Source: Candidatus Geothermarchaeota archaeon
Lineage (GTDB): Archaea; Thermoproteota; Nitrososphaeria; Geothermarchaeales; JAUWBL01
Direction of reading: 5' to 3'
Length of the DNA: 20,453 nucleotides
NCBI GenBank assembly: GCA_030601715.1
Contig: JAUWBL010000003.1
Coordinates: 1-20,453, forward strand
The notes beneath the pieces were generated by a model that had not been told where the DNA came from, did not search any database, and worked only from the letters and a program-made list of their open reading frames with translations. This document shows, one piece after another, positions 1 to 7,702 of this stretch; the first letter of the stretch is position 1, and each line of letters starts with the position of its first letter. A program made the position numbers and the translations under genes.

Positions 1-434
1 CTTGCCAGCAGCTCGTCTAGGCGGATGTCGCCGACGACCGCTCTGAGGGTGGTGGTGGCGATGCCAACGGAGGCTCCCTGAAAGTCCTGCACCTGAATGA
101 TGCTCGCGGTGGCGTCCAGCACCTTCAAATAGATGAGGAAGTCGATGTCGACGGGGGAGTTGTCCTGGGTGATGCAGGTCTGCCGCGAGACTTCGATGAA
201 CCTCTCCCTCAGGTCCACCTTGGTAACTCTGTCTATTATGGGGATGACGAAGACCACACCGGGGCCCTTGGCGCCGAAGAGCCTGCCGAGACGGAACACG
301 ACTACGCGCTCGTATTCCTTGATGATCTTGATGGCCGTGGCGATGAAGTACACCACCATCAGAGCAGCGAAGACGGTGATCACAAGGTTGGCCGTCACGT
401 CGATTTGGAGGAGAAGAGAAGACCACTCAGTCAA
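1..434 (-). CDS. Slipin/stomatin-like SPFH protein, C-terminus cut by window edge
   Basis: This membrane-anchored SPFH-family protein (slipin/stomatin) forms membrane microdomain scaffolds and is typically paired with an NfeD protease. The visible 144 residues start with a hydrophobic segment (about 12-32, around NLVITVFAALMVVYFIATAI). The classic slipin signature follows: EYERVVVFRLGRLFG, KGPGVVFVIPIID, then VDLRERFIEV and QDNSPVDIDFLIYLKVLD. I place the start at a TTG whose last bases overlap the stop of the upstream nfeD gene (TTGA), with a GAGG about ten bases before it. No ATG exists in frame upstream of the membrane segment. The C-terminal coiled coil lies outside the window. The co-directional 4-nt overlap with nfeD means a translationally coupled operon. 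Confidence 0.92.
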   Translation of the reverse strand, partial: MTEWSSLLLQIDVTANLVITVFAALMVVYFIATAIKIIKEYERVVVFRLGRLFGAKGPGVVFVIPIIDRVTKVDLRERFIEVSRQTCITQDNSPVDIDFLIYLKVLDATASIIQVQDFQGASVGIATTTLRAVVGDIRLDELLA

Positions 435-1702
435 TTCCCGTCCTCATCCACCCTCTCGACCCTAAGCTTGATGCCCTCTGTGCCCACAACCCTAACTCTT
501 TCCCCCTCATTTATCTCCTCGTCGGAAACAGCGGTCCACAGATCCGACGCGACGAGGACGACTCCCACCCCTCCAGGCCTTATCCCGCTCTTCACGACTC
601 CCATCCGTCCACGGAGGCGTCGGATGTCATGGGCCGCGCTTCGGAGGCTCAACACCTCCCGGATCTTTCGTAGGTAGAACCCCACAAAGCCGGCTCCCGT
701 CAAGCCGGCCACCGCAATGGCGTATTCAGAAACCTGGGGGGTTATCAGTGGCTCTCCCTGGTACACCAGGGCGATGCCCACAAGCGAGATGACCACTCCG
801 GAGATGGCGAGGAGACCGTTCCCGGCCTTCAGTTCTAGGAAGATGGTCGCCGCCCCGATGATCACCAGGGCTATCACCACGGGGTTCACGCTGAGGATGC
901 CGAGACCGAACAGGCCGAGAACCACGAAGGCGACTCCGGCCGCTTCCCCCACGAATGTCGGGTGGAAGAGGCCCAACAGGATCAGGAGAAACCCCCCGAT
1001 CAGGAGGATCCATATCATCGTAGGGTTGCTGGCAAAGGAAAGAATGTCCGACCGGAGGTCCCCACCGACGAGGACCACCTCGGAACCCTCCAGGCCCAAC
1101 TCACCCAGCAACTCCGGCACATCCTCCACGATCAGCTCCGCGATACCCGCCGTCTTCGCCTGCCCCGCCGTCAGGGTAAGGCTCTCAGTCACGAACCTCT
1201 CAGCGACGGTCGCGTTCCTACCCGTCCCCTCGGCCAACGCCCTCATCCAGGCGGCGAACGCCGAAACCGCCTTGGCATCTGATGGGACTGGCGTCGCGGC
1301 CCCGATCACCGTTTGGGGAGCCATGGCGATCGTGTCGGCCGCCATGGCGATGTATGCGCCAGCCGAAAACGCCCTAGCCGCCCTGGGCCCTACAAACACG
1401 GTTACCGGCCTGGTGCTCAGCTTGATGGAATCGACGATGTTCTCGGTGGCGATGAGGTAGCCTCCGTTGGTGTTGATCCTTATCACCACAGCTGACGCCT
1501 GGGGGTCTCTGTCGGCTTGGGCTATGCCTCGGCTGACCAGATCCTCGGCTCCTGCGTCGATCGTCATGTCCAGCTCCACAAGATACACTCTGCTGGTTCC
1601 CTGACCCGACGCAGGAGTGAGGATGCTGCGGCCACCTAGGAGTGAAACAGCAATGGCTAGGAGGATGAGAAGCCGGATGCCCGTAGTCCTAGGCTCCCTC
1701 AA
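431..1702 (-). CDS. nfeD: NfeD-family membrane-bound ClpP-class serine protease (long form)
   Basis: The long-form NfeD protein (423 aa) has a signal-like hydrophobic segment (about 9-25) and a ClpP/crotonase-fold protease domain (about 38-215). A cluster of membrane helices (about 228-335) and a C-terminal OB-fold NfeD domain (about 345-423) follow. The Ser-Lys dyad of the archaeal 1510-type proteases is visible as Ser113 in AFSAGAY and Lys144 in SDAKAVSAF, just before the conserved ALAEGTGRN stretch. In Pyrococcus the homologous protease cleaves the stomatin partner, and here the slipin gene follows directly with a 4-nt overlap. The start is TTG, because no ATG or GTG is available upstream in frame. 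A TATA-like CTTAAGAT at about 1735-1742 on the minus strand would place transcription start about 10 nt ahead of it. Confidence 0.93.
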   Translation of the reverse strand: MREPRTTGIRLLILLAIAVSLLGGRSILTPASGQGTSRVYLVELDMTIDAGAEDLVSRGIAQADRDPQASAVVIRINTNGGYLIATENIVDSIKLSTRPVTVFVGPRAARAFSAGAYIAMAADTIAMAPQTVIGAATPVPSDAKAVSAFAAWMRALAEGTGRNATVAERFVTESLTLTAGQAKTAGIAELIVEDVPELLGELGLEGSEVVLVGGDLRSDILSFASNPTMIWILLIGGFLLILLGLFHPTFVGEAAGVAFVVLGLFGLGILSVNPVVIALVIIGAATIFLELKAGNGLLAISGVVISLVGIALVYQGEPLITPQVSEYAIAVAGLTGAGFVGFYLRKIREVLSLRSAAHDIRRLRGRMGVVKSGIRPGGVGVVLVASDLWTAVSDEEINEGERVRVVGTEGIKLRVERVDEDGN

Positions 1703-1997
1703 CGCGGATATCCCACAAAACCATGTCTGGACTTATCTTAAGAATCCGACAAGGGGACAACGAAACGGCGTTGGTCCTGAGGGATCGTCAGAGAGGTCGA
1801 AAAGAACACCACCTGCAAGGATGCGATCTCATCGACCGGCGAGAAATTCTTCTCAGCTGTTCAAAGATCGGGGACGGGTGAGAACCCCTCTGAGGAAATA
1901 AAAGAGGTGCTCCCACAACAAACGCTTGGCAACAGATGTCGGCGAACGGTGGGTCACTGACAGATAGCGTGTAATGTGGTAGAGGAAGGAGTCATCC
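1703..1997. other. Divergent intergenic region between nfeD and L10e
   Basis: The 295 bp between two divergent genes must hold both promoters. On the minus strand a CTTAAGAT box at about 1735-1742 fits nfeD. On the plus strand an A/T-rich GGAAATAAAAG lies at about 1894-1904, and a weaker TGTAAT lies at about 1970 near the L10e start. I see no open frame with protein-like composition and no tRNA signature. Confidence 0.5.
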
Positions 1998-2489
1998 ATG
2001 AAAGCCCATAACTATCGAAGCATCAGGGGACAGCTCTACACGAGGGAGAAGTACATCCACGGCGCCCCCGACACCCGCCTGGTCAAGTTCGTTATGGGGG
2101 AAGAGAAGCCGGACTACAATCTGGAGATAACCTTGAACGCCAACGAGACGATGCTCATGAAGGACAACGCTCTGGAAGCGGTGAGAGTATCAGCCAACAG
2201 GAACTTGGGAAAGCTTCTCGGGAGCGACTACCTGTTCCGGATCATAGTCTACCCCCACCACGTTCTACGGGAGAACAAGATGATGACGGGGGCGGGAGCT
2301 GACAGGCTTCAGGAAGGAATGAGGAGGGCCTTCGGCAAGAGGGTGGGTCGCGCAGCCGCCCTCAAGAGAGGCCAGCCGATAGTCTCTGTCAAAACCTACG
2401 CAGAGAACGAGGGGAAGGTGAGGAGGCTCCTCAAGATAGCCGCCAGCAAGGTGCCCAAGGGCGCCTACGTGGACGTCCACCCCCTCTAG
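1998..2489 (+). CDS. rpl10e: 50S ribosomal protein L10e/L16 (uL16)
   Basis: This is the archaeal/eukaryotic-type uL16 (L10e) of the large ribosomal subunit, which contacts tRNA near the peptidyl transferase centre. It begins MKAHNYRSIRGQLYTREKY and contains the typical basic segment MMTGAGADRLQEGMRRAFGK in the middle. At 163 aa it is slightly shorter than many archaeal homologues of about 170-180 aa, mainly at the N-terminus. The ATG start has a GGAAGGAG Shine-Dalgarno-like stretch seven bases upstream. It is the first gene of a plus-strand run with dph2 (13-nt gap), csl4 and rpoL, a grouping of translation, RNA-decay and transcription genes typical of archaea. Confidence 0.95.
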   Translation: MKAHNYRSIRGQLYTREKYIHGAPDTRLVKFVMGEEKPDYNLEITLNANETMLMKDNALEAVRVSANRNLGKLLGSDYLFRIIVYPHHVLRENKMMTGAGADRLQEGMRRAFGKRVGRAAALKRGQPIVSVKTYAENEGKVRRLLKIAASKVPKGAYVDVHPL

Positions 2490-2502
2490 ACGGTAGCAGA
2501 AG

Positions 2503-3495
2503 TTGATACGCATATCACGAGGGGAGATCGCCCGCCACATACTGTCTAGGGGCGCCAAGACGGTTCTCATTCAGGCTCCGGAGGGACTCAAGCCCCAATT
2601 GAGCAGACTGGTTCCCGACCTCGAAGAGGAAACCGGGTCTGTAATCATCCTCCACGGAGACAGCTGCTTCGGCTCCTGCGATCTGGGGCTGGCGGACGGT
2701 CTTCGTATGGGGATCGATCTCGTGGTCCACATAGGCCACAACCCCTACTTCGGAGACTGCAGGAACGAAAGATTGGTCTTCATCGACGCATACGAAGAAA
2801 GAGAGCTCGCACCTACCCTGATGAAGCAGATCATGGAGCTCGCCGAGAACAGGACCTTGGGCCTCGTCGCTTCGATTCAGTACCTAAAGATACTGGAGGA
2901 TGTGCGAAGCATCATCTCAAGCAACGGAGGTCGAGCCGTCGTCGGCCGAGCGAGCTCCAACGTCATGAAGCCGGGACAGGTGATGGGGTGCGAGATCACA
3001 ACCGCGAAGACAGTGAGGAACGAGGTAGACGCCTTCCTTGCGATCGGCGGCGGGGATTTTCATGCCCTCGGTGTGGCTCTCTGGACAGGGAGACCCACCT
3101 ACATAGCGGATCCCTACAAGGAGAGCCTCGTGGACCTGACCCCGCTGGCACGAAGAAAACTTGCCGTGATAGCGGCTCGATTGGACGACGCAACAAGGGC
3201 GGAGAGGTTCGGTGTCATCGTCGGTCTGAAGGAAGGTCAGATGAAGAAGGGAATGGCGGACGTGATGGCTTCGAAGCTGGAGGAGAGGGGCAAGAAAGTC
3301 CTCAGGTTGGCCCTCCGGGAGCTGTCACCTGAGAGACTCAGATACTTCGACGGTATAGAGTGCTTTGTCCAGACCCTGTGCTCTAGAATATCTATCGACG
3401 ACGTCGAACTATACGATGTGCCCGTCTTGTCGTACGACCAGTTCTCTATCATAGTCGGGGAGAAAACCTTTGAAGAGGTATACCCATGGGATTAG
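2503..3495 (+). CDS. dph2: Diphthamide biosynthesis protein Dph2 (radical SAM-like [4Fe-4S] enzyme)
   Basis: This enzyme catalyses the first step of diphthamide synthesis: it transfers the 3-amino-3-carboxypropyl group of S-adenosylmethionine to a histidine of elongation factor 2. The 330-aa protein has the N-terminal QAPEGLKPQL motif. Its three conserved cysteines ligate the noncanonical [4Fe-4S] cluster: Cys59 in DSCFGSCD, Cys163 in GQVMGCE, and a third in the ECFVQTLCSRISIDD segment (Cys293 best matches the family TAC/PRI motif, with Cys287 nearby). Cys59 and Cys163 fall at the positions known for Pyrococcus Dph2. The start is TTG. The stop overlaps the csl4 start by 10 nt, so translation is probably coupled. 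Confidence 0.94.
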   Translation: MIRISRGEIARHILSRGAKTVLIQAPEGLKPQLSRLVPDLEEETGSVIILHGDSCFGSCDLGLADGLRMGIDLVVHIGHNPYFGDCRNERLVFIDAYEERELAPTLMKQIMELAENRTLGLVASIQYLKILEDVRSIISSNGGRAVVGRASSNVMKPGQVMGCEITTAKTVRNEVDAFLAIGGGDFHALGVALWTGRPTYIADPYKESLVDLTPLARRKLAVIAARLDDATRAERFGVIVGLKEGQMKKGMADVMASKLEERGKKVLRLALRELSPERLRYFDGIECFVQTLCSRISIDDVELYDVPVLSYDQFSIIVGEKTFEEVYPWD

Positions 3496-4058
3496 AAGAG
3501 GAAATGAAGGAAACGAGTGAGTCGGTCTATCCGGGTAAGCAGATCGCCGTCATCGAGGAGTTCCTCCCCGGCTCAGGCACATACGTGTCTGACAACGGGT
3601 TCGTCCGCTCCGTCGAAACGGGAGTGTTAACCAAGAATCTGAAGAGCAGGAAGGTGAGCGTTGCTCCGAGAAAGAGGGTCGACCTTCCCAGGATAGGGGA
3701 TGAGGTCATGGGCGTAGTAATCAGCCTGTCCGGGGTGTTCGGCAACGTGACTATCGAGTCAGTAAACGGTGTCCCCTACAAGGGCGCCAAGGGAGTGCTG
3801 TATCCGACACGGAGAGTAAGGAAGAATGAGAGACAGTTTGATCCGGGGGACTTCATAGTTGGAGTCATAGAAAGCGACATCAACCGAACCTACCACGTAT
3901 CGATACGGGACGGTCGGCACGGCGTCATCCTCGGCGCCTGCCAGCAGTGTGGAGCAAAGCTGGGGAGGAAGAGGGGGCCACGACCCGTGCTCCGGTGTGG
4001 TAGGTGCGGAGAGGAGAGGATGGCCGAGATATCGGGGCTCTATGGGAGGTTGCCCTGA
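3486..4058 (+). CDS. csl4: Exosome complex RNA-binding subunit Csl4
   Basis: Csl4 is the cap subunit of the archaeal exosome, the 3'-5' RNA degradation complex. It has an N-terminal domain with PGKQIAVIEEFLPGSGTYV (about 16-34) and a central S1/OB fold (about 70-145, with RIGDEVMGVVISLSG and GDFIVGVIES). A C-terminal zinc ribbon has Cys152-x2-Cys155 and Cys171-x2-Cys174. At 190 aa it matches the family. The ATG start lies inside the end of dph2 with GAGG about nine bases before it; a second in-frame ATG 18 bases later is less well placed. rpoL follows 11 nt after the stop. Confidence 0.94.
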   Translation: MGLEEEMKETSESVYPGKQIAVIEEFLPGSGTYVSDNGFVRSVETGVLTKNLKSRKVSVAPRKRVDLPRIGDEVMGVVISLSGVFGNVTIESVNGVPYKGAKGVLYPTRRVRKNERQFDPGDFIVGVIESDINRTYHVSIRDGRHGVILGACQQCGAKLGRKRGPRPVLRCGRCGEERMAEISGLYGRLP

Positions 4059-4069
4059 GGAGGATCGAT

Positions 4070-4348
4070 TTGGAGGTCGAGATCCTGTCGTCAGACGAGA
4101 AGACGTTAAGGTTCAAGATTGTCGGAGAGAACCACACCCTGGGAAACCTGATCCAAGACATGTTGCTCCGGGACAAGAGGGTCATAGGAGCGGGATTCAC
4201 CCGACCCCACCCGCTTGAACAGGAGATAGTGTTTGACCTCTTCCTCAACAAGGGGGAGCCCATGGGGGTTCTGAGGGAGAACGTCGAGAAACTGAAGAAG
4301 TACTTAGACGAGCTGAGAGAGGAGGTGGAGAAGGCTGACACGGAGTAA
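4070..4348 (+). CDS. rpoL: DNA-directed RNA polymerase subunit L (Rpo11)
   Basis: This small subunit of archaeal RNA polymerase dimerises with RpoD/Rpo3 in the assembly platform and is equivalent to eukaryotic Rpb11. The hallmark segment GENHTLGNLIQDMLL is followed by GAGFTRPHPLEQEIVFDL and a long C-terminal helix. I start it at TTG, giving MEVEILSSDEKTLRF and 92 aa, because this matches the usual N-terminus and a GGAGG lies seven bases upstream. The same frame is open further upstream inside csl4, including a CTG that overlaps the csl4 stop as CTGA, but the extra residues do not look family-like. Confidence 0.92.
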   Translation: MEVEILSSDEKTLRFKIVGENHTLGNLIQDMLLRDKRVIGAGFTRPHPLEQEIVFDLFLNKGEPMGVLRENVEKLKKYLDELREEVEKADTE

Positions 4349-4377
4349 GATGCCCCTAGGAAATGGGTGGCCTTGCT

Positions 4378-4707
4378 CTACCTGATCTTGTCCAGCGTCT
4401 CCTGCTTCAGCTTCGGCAGAACATTCTCTTCGTACCGCGTCTTCTGTTTTCCGTCCATGAAGTAGATCTCGGAGACGACCGATTCGATCCATGGCTTTTC
4501 TGAGAAGACTACCTTGTAGGTTTCCTTCTTGAGCCTTTCCTGGTGGTTCATCTTCTCGAGTATCTTCCTAAGCTTCTGTCGGGGGGTGTACAGGACCACT
4601 GAGACATGGCTGTGGATCTCGTCGAGGGTTAGGGCGGTCGAGGAGTCCGCAAGTACTTTGAGTATGAAGTCTTCTCTCAAGTCAGAAGCTAGTTCCAACA
4701 GACGCAA
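4378..4707 (-). CDS. Small winged-helix-like protein of unknown function
   Basis: This 109-aa charged protein has no family I can name. Residues about 15-70 (ILKVLADSSTALTLDEIHSHV, then TPRQKLRKILEKMNHQERLKKE and a beta-hairpin YKVVFSEKPW) read like a winged helix. The C-terminal half is helical and basic. It converges with rpoL across 29 nt. The longest frame starts at TTG 4707, but a TATA-like CTTTTATT lies directly upstream of that codon. A transcript started about 25 nt downstream would favour the TTG at 4680 (MREDFILKVL, 100 aa) as a near-leaderless start. A DNA-binding role is inference only. Confidence 0.62.
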   Translation of the reverse strand: MRLLELASDLREDFILKVLADSSTALTLDEIHSHVSVVLYTPRQKLRKILEKMNHQERLKKETYKVVFSEKPWIESVVSEIYFMDGKQKTRYEENVLPKLKQETLDKIR

Positions 4708-5002
4708 TAAAAGTCTCCGCCCGGTTGAGGCGAATCTGGCGACTCAAGAGCCCTCAGCTTCTCCACTGCTCTCTACGCAACCCCCCTGCGAGAGCACGTA
4801 CTGCATCCACATCCAGTACGCCGAGACTCCACGGCCGAAGCCAGCCAAGCTAGGAGTCGCGTTCTCTGGGCATAAGGTCCGTCTAGACGATCTCCAAGCT
4901 TGTTTGGTCACGTAGGCTGTGGCTGCCTGCCGGAGTAACTGCAGCCCATTCTGGTGATAAGCCAGGTGGTAGCATGAGTTGGCTCCTTCGTGGAGGCGGT
5001 CG
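4708..5002. other. Unassigned intergenic stretch downstream of cdvB
   Basis: About 295 bp separate the end of cdvB from the start of the next minus-strand gene. An open minus-strand frame of about 86 codons runs through it to a TGA at 4744-4746. Its composition (rich in Cys, Trp, His, Gln) is unlike neighbouring proteins, and it has no plausible start at its upstream end. A GGCTTCGGCC stem lies inside it. I recognise no tRNA, SRP RNA or RNase P RNA signature. It may be a decayed gene, an RNA or a long 3' region. Confidence 0.3.
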
Positions 5003-5650
5003 CTAGGCTAAGACGCCATCCCGTGCCTCGGTGATGGGGACGGATGGGAGCTTTTCCTCGAGTTCGCCCTCAACTTGGACTTCAGCCTCACTCAGGATCT
5101 TCTCGGCCTCTGCGTTGGCGGCTGAGAAGTCCACGGTCACTCCGCTCATCTGCCCCGCCTCAACCAGCGTAGTGTTCAGCATGTCGGCGAGTTCATCAAA
5201 CTGCTTGTCCGCATGGGGCAGAATGAAGGAGACATCCCTGCGGAGTGTCCTGAGAATTTTCGTCGCCGGGGCTAGAGATGACACGATTCCCCCTATGTCC
5301 TTTACGGTGTGGAGCCGCAGCGAGAGCTGCTCCAAGGCGAGTCTGGTGTGGTAGATCGACTTTATGACCCTTCTAAGCTCCGCTATCTCGTTCGCGTACA
5401 CTATGGCCCTGTCTCTGTCGTTTCTCTTGAGGGCTTTCGTGATCTTCTCGTAGTACAGGCCGTCCTTGCTCATCAGCCGGGTTCGAGCCTTGTCGAGGCT
5501 CTGGATCTGCTGAGTCAGCGCGTTGGAGGCCTGATCCAATTTGAGCTTGATCTGTCCCTCGCCCTTTCGATTTATTCCCTTCTTGAGCTTGGAGCCAAGG
5601 CCTCCACCTCTGTCTACCCATGATTTCTCAAATCGTCCCAGTTTCGTCAC
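5003..5650 (-). CDS. cdvB: ESCRT-III-like cell division protein (CdvB family, Snf7 domain)
   Basis: This archaeal ESCRT-III homologue forms membrane-remodelling filaments in cytokinesis. The 215-aa protein is a Snf7 domain. A basic N-terminal helix contains GRFEKSWVDRGGGLGSKLKK. The long helical hairpin follows (about 30-115, with ALTQQIQSLDKARTRL and ELRRVIKSIYHTRLALEQLS), then helices to about 165 and an acidic C-terminal tail (EAEVQVEGELEEKLPSVP). The length and the absence of a C-terminal winged helix resemble the short CdvB1/B2 paralogues. No cdvA or Vps4-like cdvC gene is visible next to it. It starts at GTG. A TATA-like CTATTAT (minus strand, 5691-5697) and a palindrome at the expected transcription start lie upstream. 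Confidence 0.9.
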   Translation of the reverse strand: MTKLGRFEKSWVDRGGGLGSKLKKGINRKGEGQIKLKLDQASNALTQQIQSLDKARTRLMSKDGLYYEKITKALKRNDRDRAIVYANEIAELRRVIKSIYHTRLALEQLSLRLHTVKDIGGIVSSLAPATKILRTLRRDVSFILPHADKQFDELADMLNTTLVEAGQMSGVTVDFSAANAEAEKILSEAEVQVEGELEEKLPSVPITEARDGVLA

Positions 5651-5663
5651 CGTGTTTCAGTTG

Positions 5664-5675
5664 GCTGGATCCAGC
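5664..5675. promoter_or_regulatory. Perfect 12-bp palindrome at the predicted cdvB transcription start
   Basis: GCTGGATCCAGC is a perfect palindrome located 14-25 nt upstream of the cdvB GTG. The TATA-like CTATTAT on the minus strand (5691-5697) would put the start of transcription at about 5668, inside the palindrome. A protein bound there would block initiation, so an operator is plausible. This is inference from position only. Confidence 0.4.
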
Positions 5676-5703
5676 TACGCAGACGACGAGATAATAGCGG
5701 CAT

Positions 5704-5767
5704 GTAACCTGAAGGCTGGAACCGCCAGTACTAGGGTAACCTGAAGGCCAAAACCGGCGGTAACGGC
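5704..5767. repeat. Imperfect tandem duplication of a 32-bp element between divergent promoters
   Basis: Two adjacent 32-bp units (5704-5735 and 5736-5767) begin with the identical 13-mer GTAACCTGAAGGC. They then diverge but keep an AACCG core, and about 23 of 32 positions match by eye. The repeat lies between the TATA-like box of cdvB (5691-5697, minus) and that of the divergent winged-helix gene (CTAAAAAT at 5795-5802, plus). Paired regulator binding sites are the simplest reading. Confidence 0.65.
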
Positions 5768-5827
5768 CTATCGACAGTCTCGGGGCAACGAAGGCTAAAA
5801 ATCGGATTTCACCTATGCGGAAATGCC

Positions 5828-6205
5828 TTGCCGAGGAGAAAGCGTCTACTTGCTGGCAAGCATATGACCACCACTCTGTTGAAGTCAGGAGCCGTTGTGA
5901 CAACGACGGACGAATTGTTCGAGAGGATCTTCTGGAGGAGCCCTCTGCTGGCTCACGAAGCACTTCTTCTCTGGAAACACTTGAGAGAGAGCCCGACCGG
6001 CATGCCTTCCTCAGACTGGAAGGCCTGGGCCAACGAACGAAACCTGACGGTTGGACAGTACTACAACATCATCAAGGGGATGAGGGGAGCAGGGTTGATC
6101 GAAAAGAGAGGAGGGAGATATCACGTCAGCACGGGGTTTCTTCGGGAGATGGAGCAGATGGTGCGCATATACAGCAGGATCACCGGGTACGAACCCCGCC
6201 TCTGA
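5828..6205 (+). CDS. Winged-helix DNA-binding protein, divergent from cdvB
   Basis: The 125-aa protein has a helix-turn-helix region around ALLLWKHLRESPTG and LTVGQYYNIIKGMRGAGLI (about 44-88). The typical wing EKRGGRYHVSTGF (about 89-101) follows. No ligand or metal site is apparent. A TATA-like CTAAAAAT at 5795-5802 predicts transcription start near 5825, which makes TTG 5828 an almost leaderless start. The ATG at 5864 (MTTTLLKSGAVV) is the alternative and would drop a basic N-terminal tail. Its position across the duplicated 32-bp element from cdvB suggests it may regulate cdvB and itself, which is inference. Confidence 0.7.
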   Translation: MPRRKRLLAGKHMTTTLLKSGAVVTTTDELFERIFWRSPLLAHEALLLWKHLRESPTGMPSSDWKAWANERNLTVGQYYNIIKGMRGAGLIEKRGGRYHVSTGFLREMEQMVRIYSRITGYEPRL

Positions 6206-6227
6206 AGGTAGCCGTCTGCCAGGCTGG

Positions 6228-6509
6228 CTATAGGTATCCCACTTTCTTCAAGAACATCTCGAACTCCGTGACCAGCCGGTTCTCCGTCCTGACCCTGTAC
6301 TTTCCCGGTTCGTAGGATGTTCTCTCCACCCAGCCGAGTCGCATCAAGCGGTCAAGATGAGACTGCACCGTTTTGTGCTTGAGCCCCGTGTCTCTTTCGA
6401 GGGCGTACCTCGTCACGTATTCCCCTCGGTTCTCCAAGAGGACCCCTAGGATCCGTATTCTGCCTCTGCTGCCCACGGCTGCCTCGACAACCTTTCTCGT
6501 CTCTCTCAA
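6228..6509 (-). CDS. Small winged-helix transcription regulator downstream of orc1/cdc6
   Basis: This 93-aa ArsR/MarR-like winged helix has helices in RIRILGVLLENRGEYVTRYA, a recognition helix near LKHKTVQSHLDRLMRLGWV (about 43-61) and a wing SYEPGKYRVR. It starts at a TTG that shares the TTGA junction with the stop of the upstream orc1/cdc6 gene, so the two are translationally coupled. It converges with the plus-strand winged-helix gene across 22 nt. A function tied to replication control is suggested only by the operon. Confidence 0.75.
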   Translation of the reverse strand: MRETRKVVEAAVGSRGRIRILGVLLENRGEYVTRYALERDTGLKHKTVQSHLDRLMRLGWVERTSYEPGKYRVRTENRLVTEFEMFLKKVGYL

Positions 6510-7672
6510 GGATACGTACCCCTGACCCTGTCCATCAGGTTGCTGAGAAACTTGTCTAGCTCCTGAGCGGGGGCTCCCGTCATCCCTATCTTGGTGAGCT
6601 TTCTGATCTCTATGATGCCCCTGTCGTGGAGGTCCTGAACGAGAGCCTCCACCTCCTTGCTCGGCTTTTCGCCCAGCCCTTCGCACACCACCTTATACAT
6701 CTCCCTTATGTTCTTCAGGGTCACATACGGATCCCTCGCTATCTGAAGGGCCCGGACCACACCCATCAAAGCTACTCGCTCCTCCTCGGGGAGGTTCGCT
6801 ATGTCTTCGGATGTCACGTGAGGATACGTCTCGCCGTGGACCCTCCTCACGTCCTCGGGCATGATGGCGTCGTGTCCCCTGCCTTCGGCGAGGTTTCCGG
6901 AGAAGAGCAACAGGTCAAGAGCGTATCGGACATCGCCGTTCACGGGGGGAGACGCTGTGACGTCAGCTATGTATTCGAGGATCTCGTCGGTGTAGGCGCC
7001 CCGATTCAGCGCTTCTTGGGCTCGGTGTTGCAGTATGTCGAAGAGTTGCGTGCTGGTGTAGGCCGGAAACTCCATGAAGGTTCTGCCGAGGGTGCTGAGC
7101 TCCGCCCTTTCGAGCTGTCCGTGAAACTCAGTGCTTCTAGCCGTGAACACTATTCCGAAGACGTTGAGGGCGCCATCCGAGTATGCCTCGTTCAACCTGG
7201 TGAGGTCGTATATGACCTGGTCTCTCACATGGCGGACGTAGTAGTCTATTTCGTCCAGGGTGATGAGGAGAAACTTGTGCTCTCTGTCGAGGTATCTGAG
7301 CATGCCGTAGAGTAGCTCGTTGGCTCCTAGGCCGCGGGAGTAGAGCCTTTGAGCCACCTTGCCGGCGATGTGGCCGTACAGGATCTGGCGGCTGGCCCCG
7401 TGTATCTTCAGGTTAACGTACACGTGCGACAAATCTATTCCTCTTCTCTTGGATTCGGCCTCGAATGCGGAGCCGAACCTTATGCAGCTCGCCGTCTTCC
7501 CTGTCCCCACGGGTCCGATGACTTGGCAGATCTGGAGGAAGGGGCGCGTTGGCTTCTCTAAGGAACCCATGTACAGGCTCTTCAACGCCTCGATCTGGCT
7601 CTCCCTGTGGGGGAGCTCTTCGGGGATGTAGCGGGGCGAAAGTTTGCCCCTGTCTCTGATTATCTCAGGCAC
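6506..7672 (-). CDS. cdc6: Orc1/Cdc6 family replication initiator
   Basis: This AAA+ origin-binding protein recognises origins and loads MCM helicase. The N-terminal lead-in is RDRGKLSPRYIPEELPHRE. Walker A is GPVGTGKT (53-60) and Walker B is LLITLDEID with Asp140-Glu141. A lid domain follows, then a C-terminal winged helix (about 295-388). At the sensor-1 position, where an Asn is usual, I read FTARST, so this may be a divergent paralogue. The start chosen is GTG 7672, because GGAGG lies eight bases upstream and a TATA-like TTTATTATT (7703-7711) predicts transcription start near 7681. The longer frame with ATG at 7702 begins one base after that box and would probably not be transcribed. The winged-helix gene below is coupled through TTGA. 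Confidence 0.92.
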   Translation of the reverse strand: MPEIIRDRGKLSPRYIPEELPHRESQIEALKSLYMGSLEKPTRPFLQICQVIGPVGTGKTASCIRFGSAFEAESKRRGIDLSHVYVNLKIHGASRQILYGHIAGKVAQRLYSRGLGANELLYGMLRYLDREHKFLLITLDEIDYYVRHVRDQVIYDLTRLNEAYSDGALNVFGIVFTARSTEFHGQLERAELSTLGRTFMEFPAYTSTQLFDILQHRAQEALNRGAYTDEILEYIADVTASPPVNGDVRYALDLLLFSGNLAEGRGHDAIMPEDVRRVHGETYPHVTSEDIANLPEEERVALMGVVRALQIARDPYVTLKNIREMYKVVCEGLGEKPSKEVEALVQDLHDRGIIEIRKLTKIGMTGAPAQELDKFLSNLMDRVRGTYP

Positions 7673-7702
7673 CGAACCAGCCTCCACGTACTTCTCCCAC
7701 AT

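Noticed and set aside
717..1460. Long plus-strand frame opposite nfeD
   Set aside because: It is antisense to a well-supported NfeD protein and its product is rich in Pro, Arg, Thr and Ala with no domain pattern.
1860..1905. C/D-box or kink-turn RNA candidate (GGGTGAGAACCCC followed by CTGAGG)
   Set aside because: The boxes do not match RTGATGA and CTGA with proper spacing and no guide region could be defined.
4744..5005. Readthrough extension of CdvB past its TAG
   Set aside because: A long open frame follows cdvB, but on recounting it is in a different frame from the CdvB stop, so no readthrough product results.
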